From contig NZ_RAPO01000002.1 of NCBI RefSeq assembly GCF_003610195.1, forward strand, positions 682,001-746,000: a DNA stretch of 64,000 nucleotides, in the 5' to 3' direction. This document shows, piece by piece, positions 1 to 8,691 of the stretch. Below the pieces are notes generated by a model, which made no database searches, was not told the DNA's origin, and saw only the letters and a list, made by a program, of their open reading frames with translations. Made by a program: the position numbers and the translations under genes. Positions within the stretch are counted from its first letter, which is position 1; each line of letters begins with the position of its first letter. Source of the stretch: Halopiger aswanensis. Lineage in GTDB: Archaea; Halobacteriota; Halobacteria; Halobacteriales; Natrialbaceae.

Positions 1-345
1 TTCGTCGCGACTCGTGGCGACGGGCGAGTCGGGTGCTGGCCGTCGAACGCGGCTTTTCTCGCCGACCTCGCGGCCGCGGAGACGCTGGACGAGCGTCGAC
101 CCGACTGGCAGTCCCTCGAGCCGGACGAACAGGGGATCGTACTGACCGCGCTCCGACTGTTTCTCGACCGCTGTCCGAACTGTGACGGCGCGCTCGTCGG
201 GGCCGACGCGGGAACGGGGACGGCAACGGCGGCGGAACTCGAACGGCCGTCCGCGACGGGAACCGCCCGAACGGGTGCGGATCGGGGCGTTTCCCTCGAG
301 TGTGCGTACTGCGGCGTGATGGTGATCCGGGCGCCGTACGAGTGA
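1..345 (+). CDS. Zinc-ribbon-like hypothetical protein, C-terminal part (5' end outside window)
   Basis: Frame 1 is open from the first base to a TGA at 343-345 and gives 114 residues with no in-window start. The tail has two Cys pairs, CPNC and about 40 residues later CAYC, the pattern of a four-cysteine zinc ribbon. A low-complexity Thr/Ala/Gly stretch lies between the pairs. The part before the ribbon (DLAAAETLDERRPDW and on) looks helical. I do not recognise the family and cannot say what the missing N-terminus holds. Confidence 0.6.
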   Translation, partial: FVATRGDGRVGCWPSNAAFLADLAAAETLDERRPDWQSLEPDEQGIVLTALRLFLDRCPNCDGALVGADAGTGTATAAELERPSATGTARTGADRGVSLECAYCGVMVIRAPYE

Positions 346-460
346 CGGCCGTGACCGTCCCGGGACGCGATTTGCAGACGACGGCGGGGGACGAACGGAT
401 TCGAGAAGGCGTCATCTCGGAATCGGAATGTTAACCAGTCGGCTGGCCTAGTGTCCGACC

Positions 461-895
461 ATGACATGGTTTCGTGCGCTCCTCGCCGGGGCCCTCTCGA
501 TCCTCTTTCCCGGCGCAGGACACGCGTTCCTGCGGGACTGGCTCCGTGCAGTCGTCTTCGCGGGGCTGTATCTCTCGGCGATCGCGATCTTCCTCCCGAT
601 GGACCAGCTCGCCGCGGCGGAAACGATGACCGATGCGGTAACGATCGTCAGCGAGGATATGGACTCGATGGGACAGTTCGCGCTCTCGTTTATCGGCCTG
701 TTCGCGGCGATCGACGCGACGTTCCGCTCGCTCGGCTTCCCGCCGACCGCGTCAGGCTCCGGCGCAGGCTCGAGCGACGGGCCGACCTGTCCCGAATGCG
801 GCAAGGAACTCGACGAAGACCTCGAGTTCTGTCACTGGTGTACGACCCGCCTCGAGCCGGCCGAGCCCGAAGAGGCGGAACCGAGCGAAGCCTGA
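461..895 (+). CDS. Small membrane protein with C-terminal zinc ribbon
   Basis: The 144-residue product starts with a hydrophobic half of about 65 residues with two likely membrane helices (LLAGALSILFPGAGHAFL and AVVFAGLYLSAIAIFLPM). A third hydrophobic stretch around FALSFIGLFAAIDATF follows, then a Ser/Gly linker and a zinc ribbon (CPECGKELDEDLEFCHWC). Helices plus a cytoplasmic ribbon are common in haloarchaeal proteins of unknown role. It stands alone and converges on the 3-dehydroquinate synthase gene. A weak TATA-like GTTAAC lies about 30 bases upstream, which suggests a leaderless transcript. Function unknown. Confidence 0.75.
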   Translation: MTWFRALLAGALSILFPGAGHAFLRDWLRAVVFAGLYLSAIAIFLPMDQLAAAETMTDAVTIVSEDMDSMGQFALSFIGLFAAIDATFRSLGFPPTASGSGAGSSDGPTCPECGKELDEDLEFCHWCTTRLEPAEPEEAEPSEA

Positions 896-930
896 TCGAG
901 CCGCGAAAAACAGCGCTCCAGTCGGCGACG

Positions 931-2163
931 CTACTTCTCGATGATGCTCTCCTCGACGGCCTCGCCGAAGTGACGCGCCGTGTCCTCGTAGTACAGCAGG
1001 AGTTCGTCGCCGGCCTCGAGGTCGGTCACCGCCTTGCGGCCCTCGCCGGTGGCGACCTTGATCGTTTCGGCGTTCTGGAGTAGCGTCTCGACCCGGTCGC
1101 CAGCCTGCGTCTCGAGTGCGACCCGGAACATCGGGCGCTGCTCGATCTTGACGCGACCGACGATGGCCTCGCGGGTGTTACCGTTAGTGTCGACGACCTG
1201 CACCTCGTCGCCGCTTTGCAGTTCCGAGAGGTACTTCGTGCCGCCGTCGGGCGTCCGAACGTAGGCGTGAACCGCGCCCGCGTTGACTCTAAAGGGCCGC
1301 GAGGCGACGTAGGGCGACTCGGCCGTCTCGGCGTGGACGAAGACCAGTCCGCGGGCCATCGAACCGACGAGCATCCCCTCGTCGTGCTCGAGCAGGCTCC
1401 CCGTATCGATACAGACCCGATCGGCGCTGCCGACGCGCTCGACGTCGAGCACCTCGGCGTACTCCAGATCGAGGGTCTCGCGCTCGGCCTCGTCGCGGAC
1501 CTCGACGGTCTTGCGGATCTCGTCGGGGTCGCTCGAGTCCAGCAGGACGGAGTCGGCACCGATCTCGAGCGTTTCGAACGCTGTCCGCGCTTCCTCGGCG
1601 GTGGTGACCCCCGCCACGAGGTCGGTCTCGTCGCCGATTCGGGCGATCAGGTTCTCGAGCGGAATGATCGTCCAGTCCTCGCCGATGATGATCGTGTGGT
1701 CGGCCTCCTGGGCCGCGGTCTCGGCGAATTTCTCGTACTCGGTGTCGAGGATCCGGACGTACGCCCCGCGCTCGAGGTCGGCGTCCTCGTCACGGCGCAG
1801 CGTCGAGAGGTCGGCCGAGCCGGAGAAGTCCTCGGGCATGTCGATCGTCGCGTCGCCCTCGCCGTCCTTGCCGACGATGACGGCGTCGGGTTTCGCGGCG
1901 GCTTCGTCGCCCGTGTCGCCGACGTCCTCGATGACGTCCTCGGCGTCGTCGCTTTCCGCGTCGTCGACGAGCGTCACGTCGCCGTTCGTTCGGAACGCCG
2001 CGACGTTGATGTCGCCGAGTTCGCGCACGCGCTCGACGTCGGCTTCGTCGACCAGTACCCAGTCGGCGCCCGCCTCGAGCGCGGCGGTGATCCGCTCGCG
2101 GCGCTCGTCCCAGTCGCCGACGGTGTCGTCGGCCTTGATCCAGACGGATCGTGTCCGTGTCAT
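931..2163 (-). CDS. aroB': 3-dehydroquinate synthase II
   Basis: This is the archaeal enzyme that makes 3-dehydroquinate from 2-amino-3,7-dideoxy-D-threo-hept-6-ulosonate, at the head of the alternative shikimate route. The N-terminus (TRSVWIKADDTVGDWDERR) and the central block with IGEDWTIIPLENLIARIG are typical of the MJ1249 family. The C-terminal half carries the conserved GSLLEHDEGMLVGSMARGL segment. The product of 410 residues is longer than the methanogen enzyme, partly because of an Asp/Glu-rich insert near residues 65-105, a usual haloarchaeal salt adaptation. aroE lies 32 kb away at 34125, so the pathway genes are not clustered. Confidence 0.93.
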   Translation of the reverse strand: MTRTRSVWIKADDTVGDWDERRERITAALEAGADWVLVDEADVERVRELGDINVAAFRTNGDVTLVDDAESDDAEDVIEDVGDTGDEAAAKPDAVIVGKDGEGDATIDMPEDFSGSADLSTLRRDEDADLERGAYVRILDTEYEKFAETAAQEADHTIIIGEDWTIIPLENLIARIGDETDLVAGVTTAEEARTAFETLEIGADSVLLDSSDPDEIRKTVEVRDEAERETLDLEYAEVLDVERVGSADRVCIDTGSLLEHDEGMLVGSMARGLVFVHAETAESPYVASRPFRVNAGAVHAYVRTPDGGTKYLSELQSGDEVQVVDTNGNTREAIVGRVKIEQRPMFRVALETQAGDRVETLLQNAETIKVATGEGRKAVTDLEAGDELLLYYEDTARHFGEAVEESIIEK

Positions 2164-2300
2164 GCATCGACGGTCGAAGGGAACCGGCTTGAACGTGGCG
2201 AATCGTGCAGGCCGGTCCCGCGGCCCGTCCGCCGACCGCGTTGGGTCCGGAATTGCGGCCGTCGAAACGTTAAGAACGCGCTCGCACCAACTAGGGATAG

Positions 2301-2981
2301 ATGTCCGGCTACGACGCGATCTGTTTCGATCTCGACCACACCCTCTGCGAGCCGACCCGCGACCCCGCGGCGCTGCTCGAGGCGGCCTTTACCCGCGCAG
2401 ACTGCGAGCGGTTCTGTACCCCGGCCGACCTGCGCGCCGCGATTCCCGATCTGCCGACGGCGGAGTCGGATCTGGAATTCTACGAGCACCTGTTTACCGA
2501 GGTCGCGCGCCGCGCCGAGCGCGATATCGACTCCGAAATTCCGTCGCGACTCGCCCGCGCGTACCTCGCGGAAACGGACCCGACCGCCGTCCAGTTTCGG
2601 CCGGGCGCCGAGCGCGCCCTCGAGTACGCCCGCGACCGCGGGCAGGTCGCGCTGATCACCAACGGCGGACGCGAGACCCAGACGCAGAAGTTGCAGGCGC
2701 TCGGCATCGAGGACGCCTTCGACGTCCGCGTCTTCACCGAGCCGAGCGCGGGGATCCACCCGAAGCCCGACGCGGCGCCGTTCGAACACGCGCTCTCGAC
2801 GCTCGAGGCGACGCCCGACGGCGCGATTCACATCGGCGACTCGCTGCACGCCGACGTTGCGGGGGCGAACGCGATGGGCCTCGATTCGGCGTGGATCGCG
2901 ACCGACGGCGGAACCGACCTCGGTGAACACCGACCGACCTACGAACTCCCGTCGCTCGAGGCCTTCGAGACGATCGTCTGA
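2301..2981 (+). CDS. HAD superfamily hydrolase
   Basis: The 226-residue protein has the HAD signatures in order: motif I FDLDHTLCE near residue 9 with the nucleophile Asp pair, motif II LITNGG, the conserved Lys in GIHPKPDAAPF, and motif IV HIGDSLHADVAGA. A helical cap sits between motifs I and II, as in phosphoglycolate-phosphatase-like members. It should be a small-molecule phosphatase in the cytoplasm, but the substrate cannot be read from sequence. A TATA-like ACGTTAAGA about 30 bases before the ATG suggests a leaderless transcript divergent from the 3-dehydroquinate synthase gene. Confidence 0.9.
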   Translation: MSGYDAICFDLDHTLCEPTRDPAALLEAAFTRADCERFCTPADLRAAIPDLPTAESDLEFYEHLFTEVARRAERDIDSEIPSRLARAYLAETDPTAVQFRPGAERALEYARDRGQVALITNGGRETQTQKLQALGIEDAFDVRVFTEPSAGIHPKPDAAPFEHALSTLEATPDGAIHIGDSLHADVAGANAMGLDSAWIATDGGTDLGEHRPTYELPSLEAFETIV

Positions 2982-3002
2982 TCGCGTCGGCGTCGGTTCT
3001 AC

Positions 3003-3542
3003 TTACGAGTCGTCGTCCGGCAACAGATCGCTGTGGACGACCGCGCGGTACTGGTCGTCCGTCGCCGCCTCGAGGCGAGTCAACAGGGCCGCCGCCTCGG
3101 GGAAGTCGTCGGGCAGTTCGAAGGGGTCGTCGGCGTCCTCGTCGCGCCGCCGACACACCGTGATGAACGACGCCAGCGTCGAGTACGTTCCCGGACGGGC
3201 GTAGACGACGCCGACGTCGTCGGGCACCTGCTCGCGCCAGTACTCGATCACCGGCTCGGCCTCGAGTCGCGGCCGGCGATTCTGCTCGGCGAGTTCCGCC
3301 GCGTCGATCTCCGCGTCGCCGAGTACGTCGTCGAAGACGGCCTGCAGCTCCTCCGTGTTCTCTTCGATGTAGGGGGCGTCCGCCTCGGCCTGAATCAGTT
3401 GCTGAAAGGCGTCGAGCTCCGCCGATCGGGCCGCGACGGGATAGACGAAGTCGTGGTTCTCCTTCGGCAGCTTGTAGGACTTGCCCTCGACGCCCTGTTC
3501 GCCGGGACCCGACTGACCGAGCATCAACTCGAGGATTCCCAT
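3003..3542 (-). CDS. Haloarchaeal conserved-type protein of unknown function
   Basis: This 179-residue acidic, soluble protein starts MGILELMLGQSGPG. It has no signal peptide, membrane helix or metal motif that I can recognise. It looks mostly helical (SAELDAFQQLIQAEADAPYIEENTEEL) with a small possible beta part around VVYARPGTYSTLASFITV. The strong acidic bias and good third-position GC support real coding on this strand. It converges on the HAD gene with a gap of about 20 bases. No function is proposed. Confidence 0.75.
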   Translation of the reverse strand: MGILELMLGQSGPGEQGVEGKSYKLPKENHDFVYPVAARSAELDAFQQLIQAEADAPYIEENTEELQAVFDDVLGDAEIDAAELAEQNRRPRLEAEPVIEYWREQVPDDVGVVYARPGTYSTLASFITVCRRRDEDADDPFELPDDFPEAAALLTRLEAATDDQYRAVVHSDLLPDDDS

Positions 3543-3652
3543 AGCTAGTACAGGTTCTGTGAGGCGAATAAGTGTTCCGCGGTCAGGGTATCGATACGCG
3601 CCGTCGGCTGCCGATCCGCGACCGCCTACGGGACACAGAGTGTTCCGATCGC

Positions 3653-4249
3653 CTACCAGTCGTCGCCGAGCGCTGCCTTCACGCCGCCGTACTCACTAGC
3701 CGTCGCCCACGTCCGCCCGCTCTCGACGTGTTCGACCGCGTAGGCGCCGCCGCAACTCCCACAGCGGTACTGCTCGGGCGCCTTCACCGGTTGCGAGGCG
3801 CGATGTCGCGTCGCTCGCCAGTCACAATCCTCGTCGCGACAGCGAAGGACGTACCGCGGCTCCGCGAACGCCCGACAGTGACGCGGCGCCTCGAGGTCGG
3901 CCGCCCGCTCGCGGAATCGCCGTCCGTGCCCGGACTCGCCGAACTGTTGGAACTCCCAGGCGTGGACGAGTTCGTGGCGGACGACCGCGGCGAACTCCGG
4001 CCACTCGTACTGCTCGTAGGCGCGCCGCGCGAGGACGATCGTCGCGACCTCCCGAGTCCGGTCCCAGCGACACGCCCCCGCGCGGCGGCGGGCCCGAGCC
4101 GAGACGTCCCACTCGAGGGCCTCGAGATCGACGGGCAATTCGTACTCGCCGTCACCACCCTCGCCGGCAACCTCGCGGGCGTGAATCCGCGCTCGGGCGA
4201 CGATCTCGTCGTCGATCGTAAGCGACTCTCCGTCGGACGCGTCGGACAC
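3653..4249 (-). CDS. SprT-like zinc metalloprotease
   Basis: The product has the HExxH zincin motif in VVRHELVHAWEFQQFG. It is followed by GHGRRFRERAADL, which can give the third ligand, and by a C-terminal zinc ribbon (CRDEDC, then YRCGSCGGAYAVEH). That order is the SprT/Spartan SprT-like domain. Eukaryotic relatives act on DNA-protein crosslinks, but the archaeal substrate is not established. I chose the GTG at 4249 (198 residues). A GTG eight codons upstream at 4273 is also open, and no ATG is available. The gene is divergent from the PadR gene. Confidence 0.88.
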   Translation of the reverse strand: MSDASDGESLTIDDEIVARARIHAREVAGEGGDGEYELPVDLEALEWDVSARARRRAGACRWDRTREVATIVLARRAYEQYEWPEFAAVVRHELVHAWEFQQFGESGHGRRFRERAADLEAPRHCRAFAEPRYVLRCRDEDCDWRATRHRASQPVKAPEQYRCGSCGGAYAVEHVESGRTWATASEYGGVKAALGDDW

Positions 4250-4308
4250 GGGCCGACGATGGACTGGCCACACCGAATTTCTTCCGATCGCAACCCGGTG
4301 TCGACCGG

Positions 4309-4316
4309 TTTATTTA
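4309..4316 (+). promoter_or_regulatory. TATA-like box of the PadR gene
   Basis: TTTATTTA is centred about 30 bases before the ATG at 4343 in the divergent SprT-PadR gap. The spacing predicts a transcript that starts at or next to the start codon, and so supports that start over longer open frames. The sequence ACAACAACGTT lies between box and start and resembles the half-sites seen before the efflux gene. Confidence 0.55.
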
Positions 4317-4342
4317 TGTTCCTGACACAACAACGTTCAAAT

Positions 4343-4633
4343 ATGTACGATTTAACGGGCTTCCAGCGGGACCTCCTGTACGTCATCGCCGGACAAGACG
4401 AGCCACACGGCCTCGCAATCAAGGAGGAACTCGAGGACTACTACGAATCGGAGATCCACCACGGTCGCCTGTATCCGAATCTCGACACGATCGTTGACAA
4501 GGGCCTCGTCGAGAAGGGGCAGGCGGACCGGCGAACGAACTTCTACACCCTCACCCGGCGCGGCCGGCGCGAGCTGGAAGCGCGACGCGACTGGGAACAG
4601 CAGTACGTCGCCGACCTCTTCGAAGACGACTGA
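4343..4633 (+). CDS. PadR family transcriptional regulator
   Basis: The 96-residue protein is one winged-helix domain of the PadR family: FQRDLLYVIAG, then HGLAIKEELEDYYESEIHHG, then the recognition and wing part GRLYPNLDTIVDKGLVEKG and FYTLTRRGRREL. PadR proteins are usually dimeric repressors released by small molecules or stress. The next gene downstream is a cation-efflux pump whose promoter has a strong inverted repeat, so this regulator is a candidate for its control. That link is inferred from position only. The ATG at 4343 is chosen because a TATA box sits 30 bases upstream. Confidence 0.92.
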   Translation: MYDLTGFQRDLLYVIAGQDEPHGLAIKEELEDYYESEIHHGRLYPNLDTIVDKGLVEKGQADRRTNFYTLTRRGRRELEARRDWEQQYVADLFEDD

Positions 4634-4797
4634 TCGCGGTCTCGAGTGGTCGACGAACGCGTTTGCATCTCGTCACCGTCAGTATCGACTGATCTACCAG
4701 CGTCTGCGATCGGTCACCGACTCCGACGCGCCGATTTCCGATGGGGTTCCGCTATCTACCGCAGTTCGGAAGCCTGTCGTCCCAGTCTCCGACTTTG

Positions 4798-4826
4798 TTA
4801 ACAACTACTCGGCATTCAGTTGTTAA
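4798..4826 (+). promoter_or_regulatory. Inverted-repeat operator upstream of the cation efflux gene
   Basis: TTAACAACT at 4798-4806 and AGTTGTTAA at 4818-4826 form a perfect 9-bp inverted repeat with an 11-bp spacer. The right arm runs into a TATA-like AATCTATAG at about 4825-4833, so a bound dimer would compete with TBP. This is the position expected of a repressor site. Confidence 0.6.
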
Positions 4827-4851
4827 TCTATAGCGAAGTACGGCGCGTTTA

Positions 4852-4865
4852 CAACAGCGATGTTG
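4852..4865 (+). promoter_or_regulatory. Second, shorter inverted repeat near the predicted start of transcription
   Basis: CAACA at 4852-4856 and TGTTG at 4861-4865 are separated by GCGA. The half-site shares its CAAC core with the larger repeat about 35 bases upstream and falls where transcription should begin if the box near 4829 is used. It may be an auxiliary site for the same factor. Confidence 0.4.
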
Positions 4866-4895
4866 ATAAGATTCGGATCCTAAGCGACGCCAACG

Positions 4896-5879
4896 ATGAC
4901 CGATCACGAGTCGGCTCGAGCCCATCACGAGGACCACGCTCACGGGCACGGAGACGAGCACGCTGGCCACGACCACAGCCACGGCCACGGTCACGATCAC
5001 GGCGCCTCGTCGACGAGCAGCCGCAAACTCGCCGTCGTCTCCGCGATCAACCTCCTCGGGTTCGTCGCGGAACTCGCGGGCGGGCTCCTGTTCGGGTCGG
5101 TCGCGCTCATCAGCGACGCGTTCCACATGCTGTTCGACGCGCTCGCGTACGTGATGGCCTTCGCTGCCGCCTACATCGCCGAATCCTACGGCGACGAGGG
5201 GCGTTGGTCGTACGGCCTCCACCGCCTCGAGCCGTTCGCCGCCTTCCTCAACGGCGTTCTCCTCCTCCCGATGGTCGGATTCATCCTCTGGGAGTCCTAC
5301 CACCGTTTCCTCGAGCCCGTCGCGATCGGAACCGGACCGACGCTCCTCATCGCCACGGGCGGGCTCGCGGTCAACGTCGGTTCGATCTACGTGTTACACG
5401 GCGGCGAGATGAGCCTCAACGAGCGCGGCGCGTTCTACCACCTGCTGGGCGACGCCGGCGGGTCGGTCGCCGTCATCGTCTCGACGGTCGTCATCGAACT
5501 GACCGGGTTTCACCTCGTCGACCCGCTCACCGCCGGCCTCATCGCGGTCGTCGTGACGTGGTCCGCCGTGAACGTACTTCGTGGCAGCAGTGCGATCTTC
5601 CTCCATCGAACGCCGTTCGATCGAACAGCCGTTCGCGACGTGCTCGAGGGACTCGAGGGTGTAACCGCGGTCGACGACCTCCACGCCTGGCAGGTCTGCA
5701 GCCAGATCACGGTCGCGACCGTCCACCTCGAAACGGACGCCGAGACGATGGCGGATGCTGAGGCAGTGACCCGACGCGTACACGCGGAACTCGAGGCTCA
5801 CGATGTCGATCACGCGACCGTCGAACTGTGTCCGTCGTACGCTGCTCGCGACGTCCACCTCAACGCGCACTGCCACTGA
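4896..5879 (+). CDS. CDF-family cation efflux transporter
   Basis: This 327-residue member of the cation diffusion facilitator family would export divalent metals such as zinc in exchange for protons. Residues 9-36 are very rich in His, a typical metal-binding tail of CzcD/ZitB-like members. Six hydrophobic segments follow, with the metal-site motif SDAFHMLFDA in helix 2 and VDPLTAG in helix 5. A cytoplasmic C-terminal domain of about 90 residues ends with several His. It sits alone behind a promoter with two inverted repeats and downstream of a PadR gene. Exact metal not determinable. Confidence 0.92.
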   Translation: MTDHESARAHHEDHAHGHGDEHAGHDHSHGHGHDHGASSTSSRKLAVVSAINLLGFVAELAGGLLFGSVALISDAFHMLFDALAYVMAFAAAYIAESYGDEGRWSYGLHRLEPFAAFLNGVLLLPMVGFILWESYHRFLEPVAIGTGPTLLIATGGLAVNVGSIYVLHGGEMSLNERGAFYHLLGDAGGSVAVIVSTVVIELTGFHLVDPLTAGLIAVVVTWSAVNVLRGSSAIFLHRTPFDRTAVRDVLEGLEGVTAVDDLHAWQVCSQITVATVHLETDAETMADAEAVTRRVHAELEAHDVDHATVELCPSYAARDVHLNAHCH

Positions 5880-6611
5880 CCGAGCTACAGTTTTTCGGAC
5901 GGTCAGCCGCTGTCCCGGAGAATTGAACGACTACGTCGGTGGCAACCCGCTGCCGAAAAGCGAGGGAGGGTGCATGGTGAAGGCGGCGTGCTGATGATAA
6001 CGCCGAACGGGTTCCTCACCTCGCTGGTCCAACATTTCTCCGATGACAGAATAAACGTGATGGCCGGTTCTCCGTTCTGTCAGCCCAAAATCGTATTCGC
6101 GGTACAGTGACTACTATATATGAATCCGGAGAGAAAACGGATCCATCTAGATTCGATATATGTCTTATTCCCGGCGGCTACTGAATCCGCTTCCGTTCAC
6201 ATACAAATACTCTTTCAAACGTAGATCTGACTTCGAGCGACCGTATATCGAGGACGCGAGGAGGATTATACGGCGTTATACCCGTAGCCGACGGAGAACA
6301 TGACCAGATACCGCAAATGGACTCGACGACCGTAAAACGGTCAAACACAGCGAAGAGAGTGGTTCGATCGCTTCACGAGTCACTCGACCGACCGTTCTCT
6401 ACGCGGAATCGAATATTGTCTGTATCTATAGTAGTATTGGAAACCGATAAAATCTGGAAAGGCCGTGTTGCGTGACGTCACTAGCGCGGTCACTCACACC
6501 AGTAGCGACAGTTCGTACTGGAATGACGATCCCTCTCCCTCGAGTCCCGATCACTCCCAGAAATCGGGAATGCGGGATGCCCTTAGGAGCGTGTGGCAAC
6601 TACCTTCGCGT
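5880..6611. other. Long AT-richer intergenic stretch without a convincing gene
   Basis: These 732 bases are poorer in GC than the flanks (for example CTACTATATATGAATCC near 6112) and have several TATA-like strings but no recognisable product. A 52-codon open frame (6317-6475, starting MDSTTVKRSNTAKRV) is basic, unlike the acidic proteins around it, and could be a remnant of a mobile element. I found no inverted repeats of insertion-sequence type. It may be a decayed gene or a regulatory region. Confidence 0.4.
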
Positions 6612-7112
6612 ATGGCCGCCGCCCAACGGACGTCGCTTCCCCGCCCGCCGAAAACGTTCACGGACCGCGAGGAGCGGCGAATCTCGATCCACGAGTACGA
6701 CGGTGAGCTGGGGCCGCTGCAGGAGATGTACGCGCATTTCGGCGACGACTCGCGGACACAGGGATTACCGCCCAGAAGCGAGGACCGAACTGTTGAGTGG
6801 CTTTCCGAGTTGCTCGAGGAGGGACTGAACGTCGTGGCCCGCCACGAGGGCGACGTCGTCGGACACGCCGTCCTGATTCCGTACGATTCGACGTCCGAAC
6901 TCGCGATTTTCGTTCGGCCGGCGTACCAGTCCGCCGGAATCGGGACGCACCTCATCGGCTGTTTGCTCGGCCACGGGCAGGCCAACGGGCTGACGCACGT
7001 GTGGCTCACCGTCGCTCGGACGAACCGGATTGCGATGAACCTCTATCGCTCGGCGGGATTCGAGATCACCGAGCGAGACCGTGGCGAGTACGAAATGGAG
7101 CGGGAGTTATAG
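6612..7112 (+). CDS. GNAT family N-acetyltransferase
   Basis: The 166-residue protein has a GNAT core. The acetyl-CoA loop is PAYQSAGIGTHLI (Q-x-x-G-x-G), preceded by the beta strand AIFVRP and followed by THVWLTVARTNRIAMNLYRSAGF, the usual motif B region. It transfers an acetyl group from acetyl-CoA to an unknown amine. The ATG at 6612 (MAAAQRTSLPRPP) is preferred. The frame stays open upstream to 6465, but that part is not acidic and does not look like protein. A TATA-like CCCTTAGG about 30 bases upstream fits a leaderless transcript. Confidence 0.85.
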   Translation: MAAAQRTSLPRPPKTFTDREERRISIHEYDGELGPLQEMYAHFGDDSRTQGLPPRSEDRTVEWLSELLEEGLNVVARHEGDVVGHAVLIPYDSTSELAIFVRPAYQSAGIGTHLIGCLLGHGQANGLTHVWLTVARTNRIAMNLYRSAGFEITERDRGEYEMEREL

Positions 7113-7340
7113 ACCGTCGTCGGATTCGTGTCGACCCTCTCTCTTCAGCGACTGTAGACTTGTGTTTCGTTCTCGACAATTCTCGTCACCTGTCTCCGAT
7201 CCGTTCTATTTGCCGTGTAACGGCCCAGCAGAGAATCGTTTGCGAGGAAGGGGCCGCCCTCGAGTCTCGAGCGGGGCCGGGTCGAGATCGAACTGGATCT
7301 ACAGTAATCGCGAGTAATCCGCGGCGTCGCCGCCGCCCGA

Positions 7341-8414
7341 TTAGATGTCGACGGGTTCGTCCCGCTCGGCGGCCTCGTGGATCGCCTCGATCGTTCGGAG
7401 ATCCTCGAGCCCGTGGCGGCCGTCCGGAAGGATCGGTTCGTCGCCGAGGACGCGGTCGGCGAAGTAGTCGAACTCCTCGCGCATCTCCTCGACTTCCGTG
7501 AAGTCGGTATCCTCGATGGTCGCCTCGACGCTGCCCGAGGAAAGGTGCAGCGTGGCCTCGCCGTGGAACGCGGGCGAGAGCTCGATAAGACCGTCGGTGC
7601 CGATGATCTTGAGTTCGGTGTCCTCCTGGGCGTGCTGGCTCGTCGTACAGACCAGCGGAACGTCGTCCTCGAGGGTGAGCGTAATCGTGGCGAACTGGTC
7701 CGGAACGTCGTCGAACGCCTCGTGGGTGGAGGACATGTGGGCCTCGGCCTGTACCGGATCCCGCTCGAGGAGGAAGCGCGCGGTGTTGATCGGGTAGATC
7801 CCGAGGTCCATCACGGAGGTACCGTAGCCCGTAACGTCCGAGTCGAGGCGCCACTGGTCGGGGTCGGGGATCATCTCGAGGAGCGGCTGGGTGTTGTTGC
7901 CGTAGACCTGCGTCGGCTCGCCGATGAAGCCGTCCTCGATGAGTTCCTTGGCGCGGCGGACGGCGGGTTCGGTGTGCATCCGGTAAGCCGTCATCAGCGG
8001 GATATCGCCGTCCTCGGCGGCGTCGACCAACTGCTCGGCGCGCTCGACGGTCGCCTCGAGGGGCTTCTCGCAGAGGACGGCCTTGCCGAGTTCGGCCGCG
8101 GTTTCGACGTACTCGAGGTGGTAGGCGTTGGGCGTGCCGATGTAGACGGCGTCGTAGGCGTCGGTCGCAGCGCCGTCGTGGTACTCGTCGTACGTGATCC
8201 CGCGGTCGACGTCGTGTCGGTCGGCGAGCCGCTGGGCCTTCTCCGTGGACGAACTGACCAGTACCGCCGTCTCGCAGTAGTCCGTCTGTTCGATCGCCGG
8301 GATGACGACGTCGACCGTCCACCAGCCGAGGCCGAGCAGGGCGAACCGAACCGTCCCGTCGCCCGCCGTCTCCCAGTCCCGCGTTGCGAAGTCCGTGACC
8401 ATCGTAGCGTCCAT
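7341..8414 (-). CDS. gfo6: Gfo/Idh/MocA family sugar dehydrogenase (D-xylose 1-dehydrogenase-like)
   Basis: The 357-residue NAD(P)-dependent oxidoreductase opens with the Rossmann segment FALLGLGWWTVDVVIPAI. It has the family EKP motif (VLCEKPLEATVERA), with its catalytic Lys, and the substrate-side motif GTSVMDLGIYPINTARFL. Haloarchaeal proteins of this shape, annotated gfo6, include D-xylose 1-dehydrogenase of the oxidative pentose pathway, so aldose oxidation to a lactone is the best guess. Specificity is not proven. It is divergent from an SDR dehydrogenase and near a sugar ABC importer. The ATG at 8414 fits a TATA box 26 bases upstream. The frame continues far past it but is not coding there. 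Confidence 0.85.
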   Translation of the reverse strand: MDATMVTDFATRDWETAGDGTVRFALLGLGWWTVDVVIPAIEQTDYCETAVLVSSSTEKAQRLADRHDVDRGITYDEYHDGAATDAYDAVYIGTPNAYHLEYVETAAELGKAVLCEKPLEATVERAEQLVDAAEDGDIPLMTAYRMHTEPAVRRAKELIEDGFIGEPTQVYGNNTQPLLEMIPDPDQWRLDSDVTGYGTSVMDLGIYPINTARFLLERDPVQAEAHMSSTHEAFDDVPDQFATITLTLEDDVPLVCTTSQHAQEDTELKIIGTDGLIELSPAFHGEATLHLSSGSVEATIEDTDFTEVEEMREEFDYFADRVLGDEPILPDGRHGLEDLRTIEAIHEAAERDEPVDI

Positions 8415-8435
8415 GTGCGACGTTTCGGACCGGGT

Positions 8436-8443
8436 GAATAAAA
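8436..8443 (-). promoter_or_regulatory. TATA-like box of the sugar dehydrogenase gene
   Basis: Read on the minus strand, TTTTATTC is centred 26 bases before the ATG at 8414. This predicts a leaderless transcript and fixes the start. Confidence 0.55.
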
Positions 8444-8691
8444 CCGTTCGGTGCTGCGCGAACGGCGGCGCGGTCGGGCGACCGAGACGGCTCCTGCGAC
8501 CCCGAACCGATCGAGAGCCGAGACACGAGTCGCTACGGCGTATTTCTTGATTAGAAACAAAGTCGCTGCTAGCTCGAGATTTACAATCGTATTTTTGTAA
8601 CCCGAACACTCGGTGTGAATTGATACCATGGGGGACGACGGATCTATCCGGCGAATCGACTCGTTCCCTAATACGAAACGTGGCTCGAGGT

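Noticed and set aside
3572-4633. A 353-codon version of the PadR gene
   Set aside because: The first 257 codons overlap the SprT-like gene on the other strand, and a promoter stands just before the short start at 4343.
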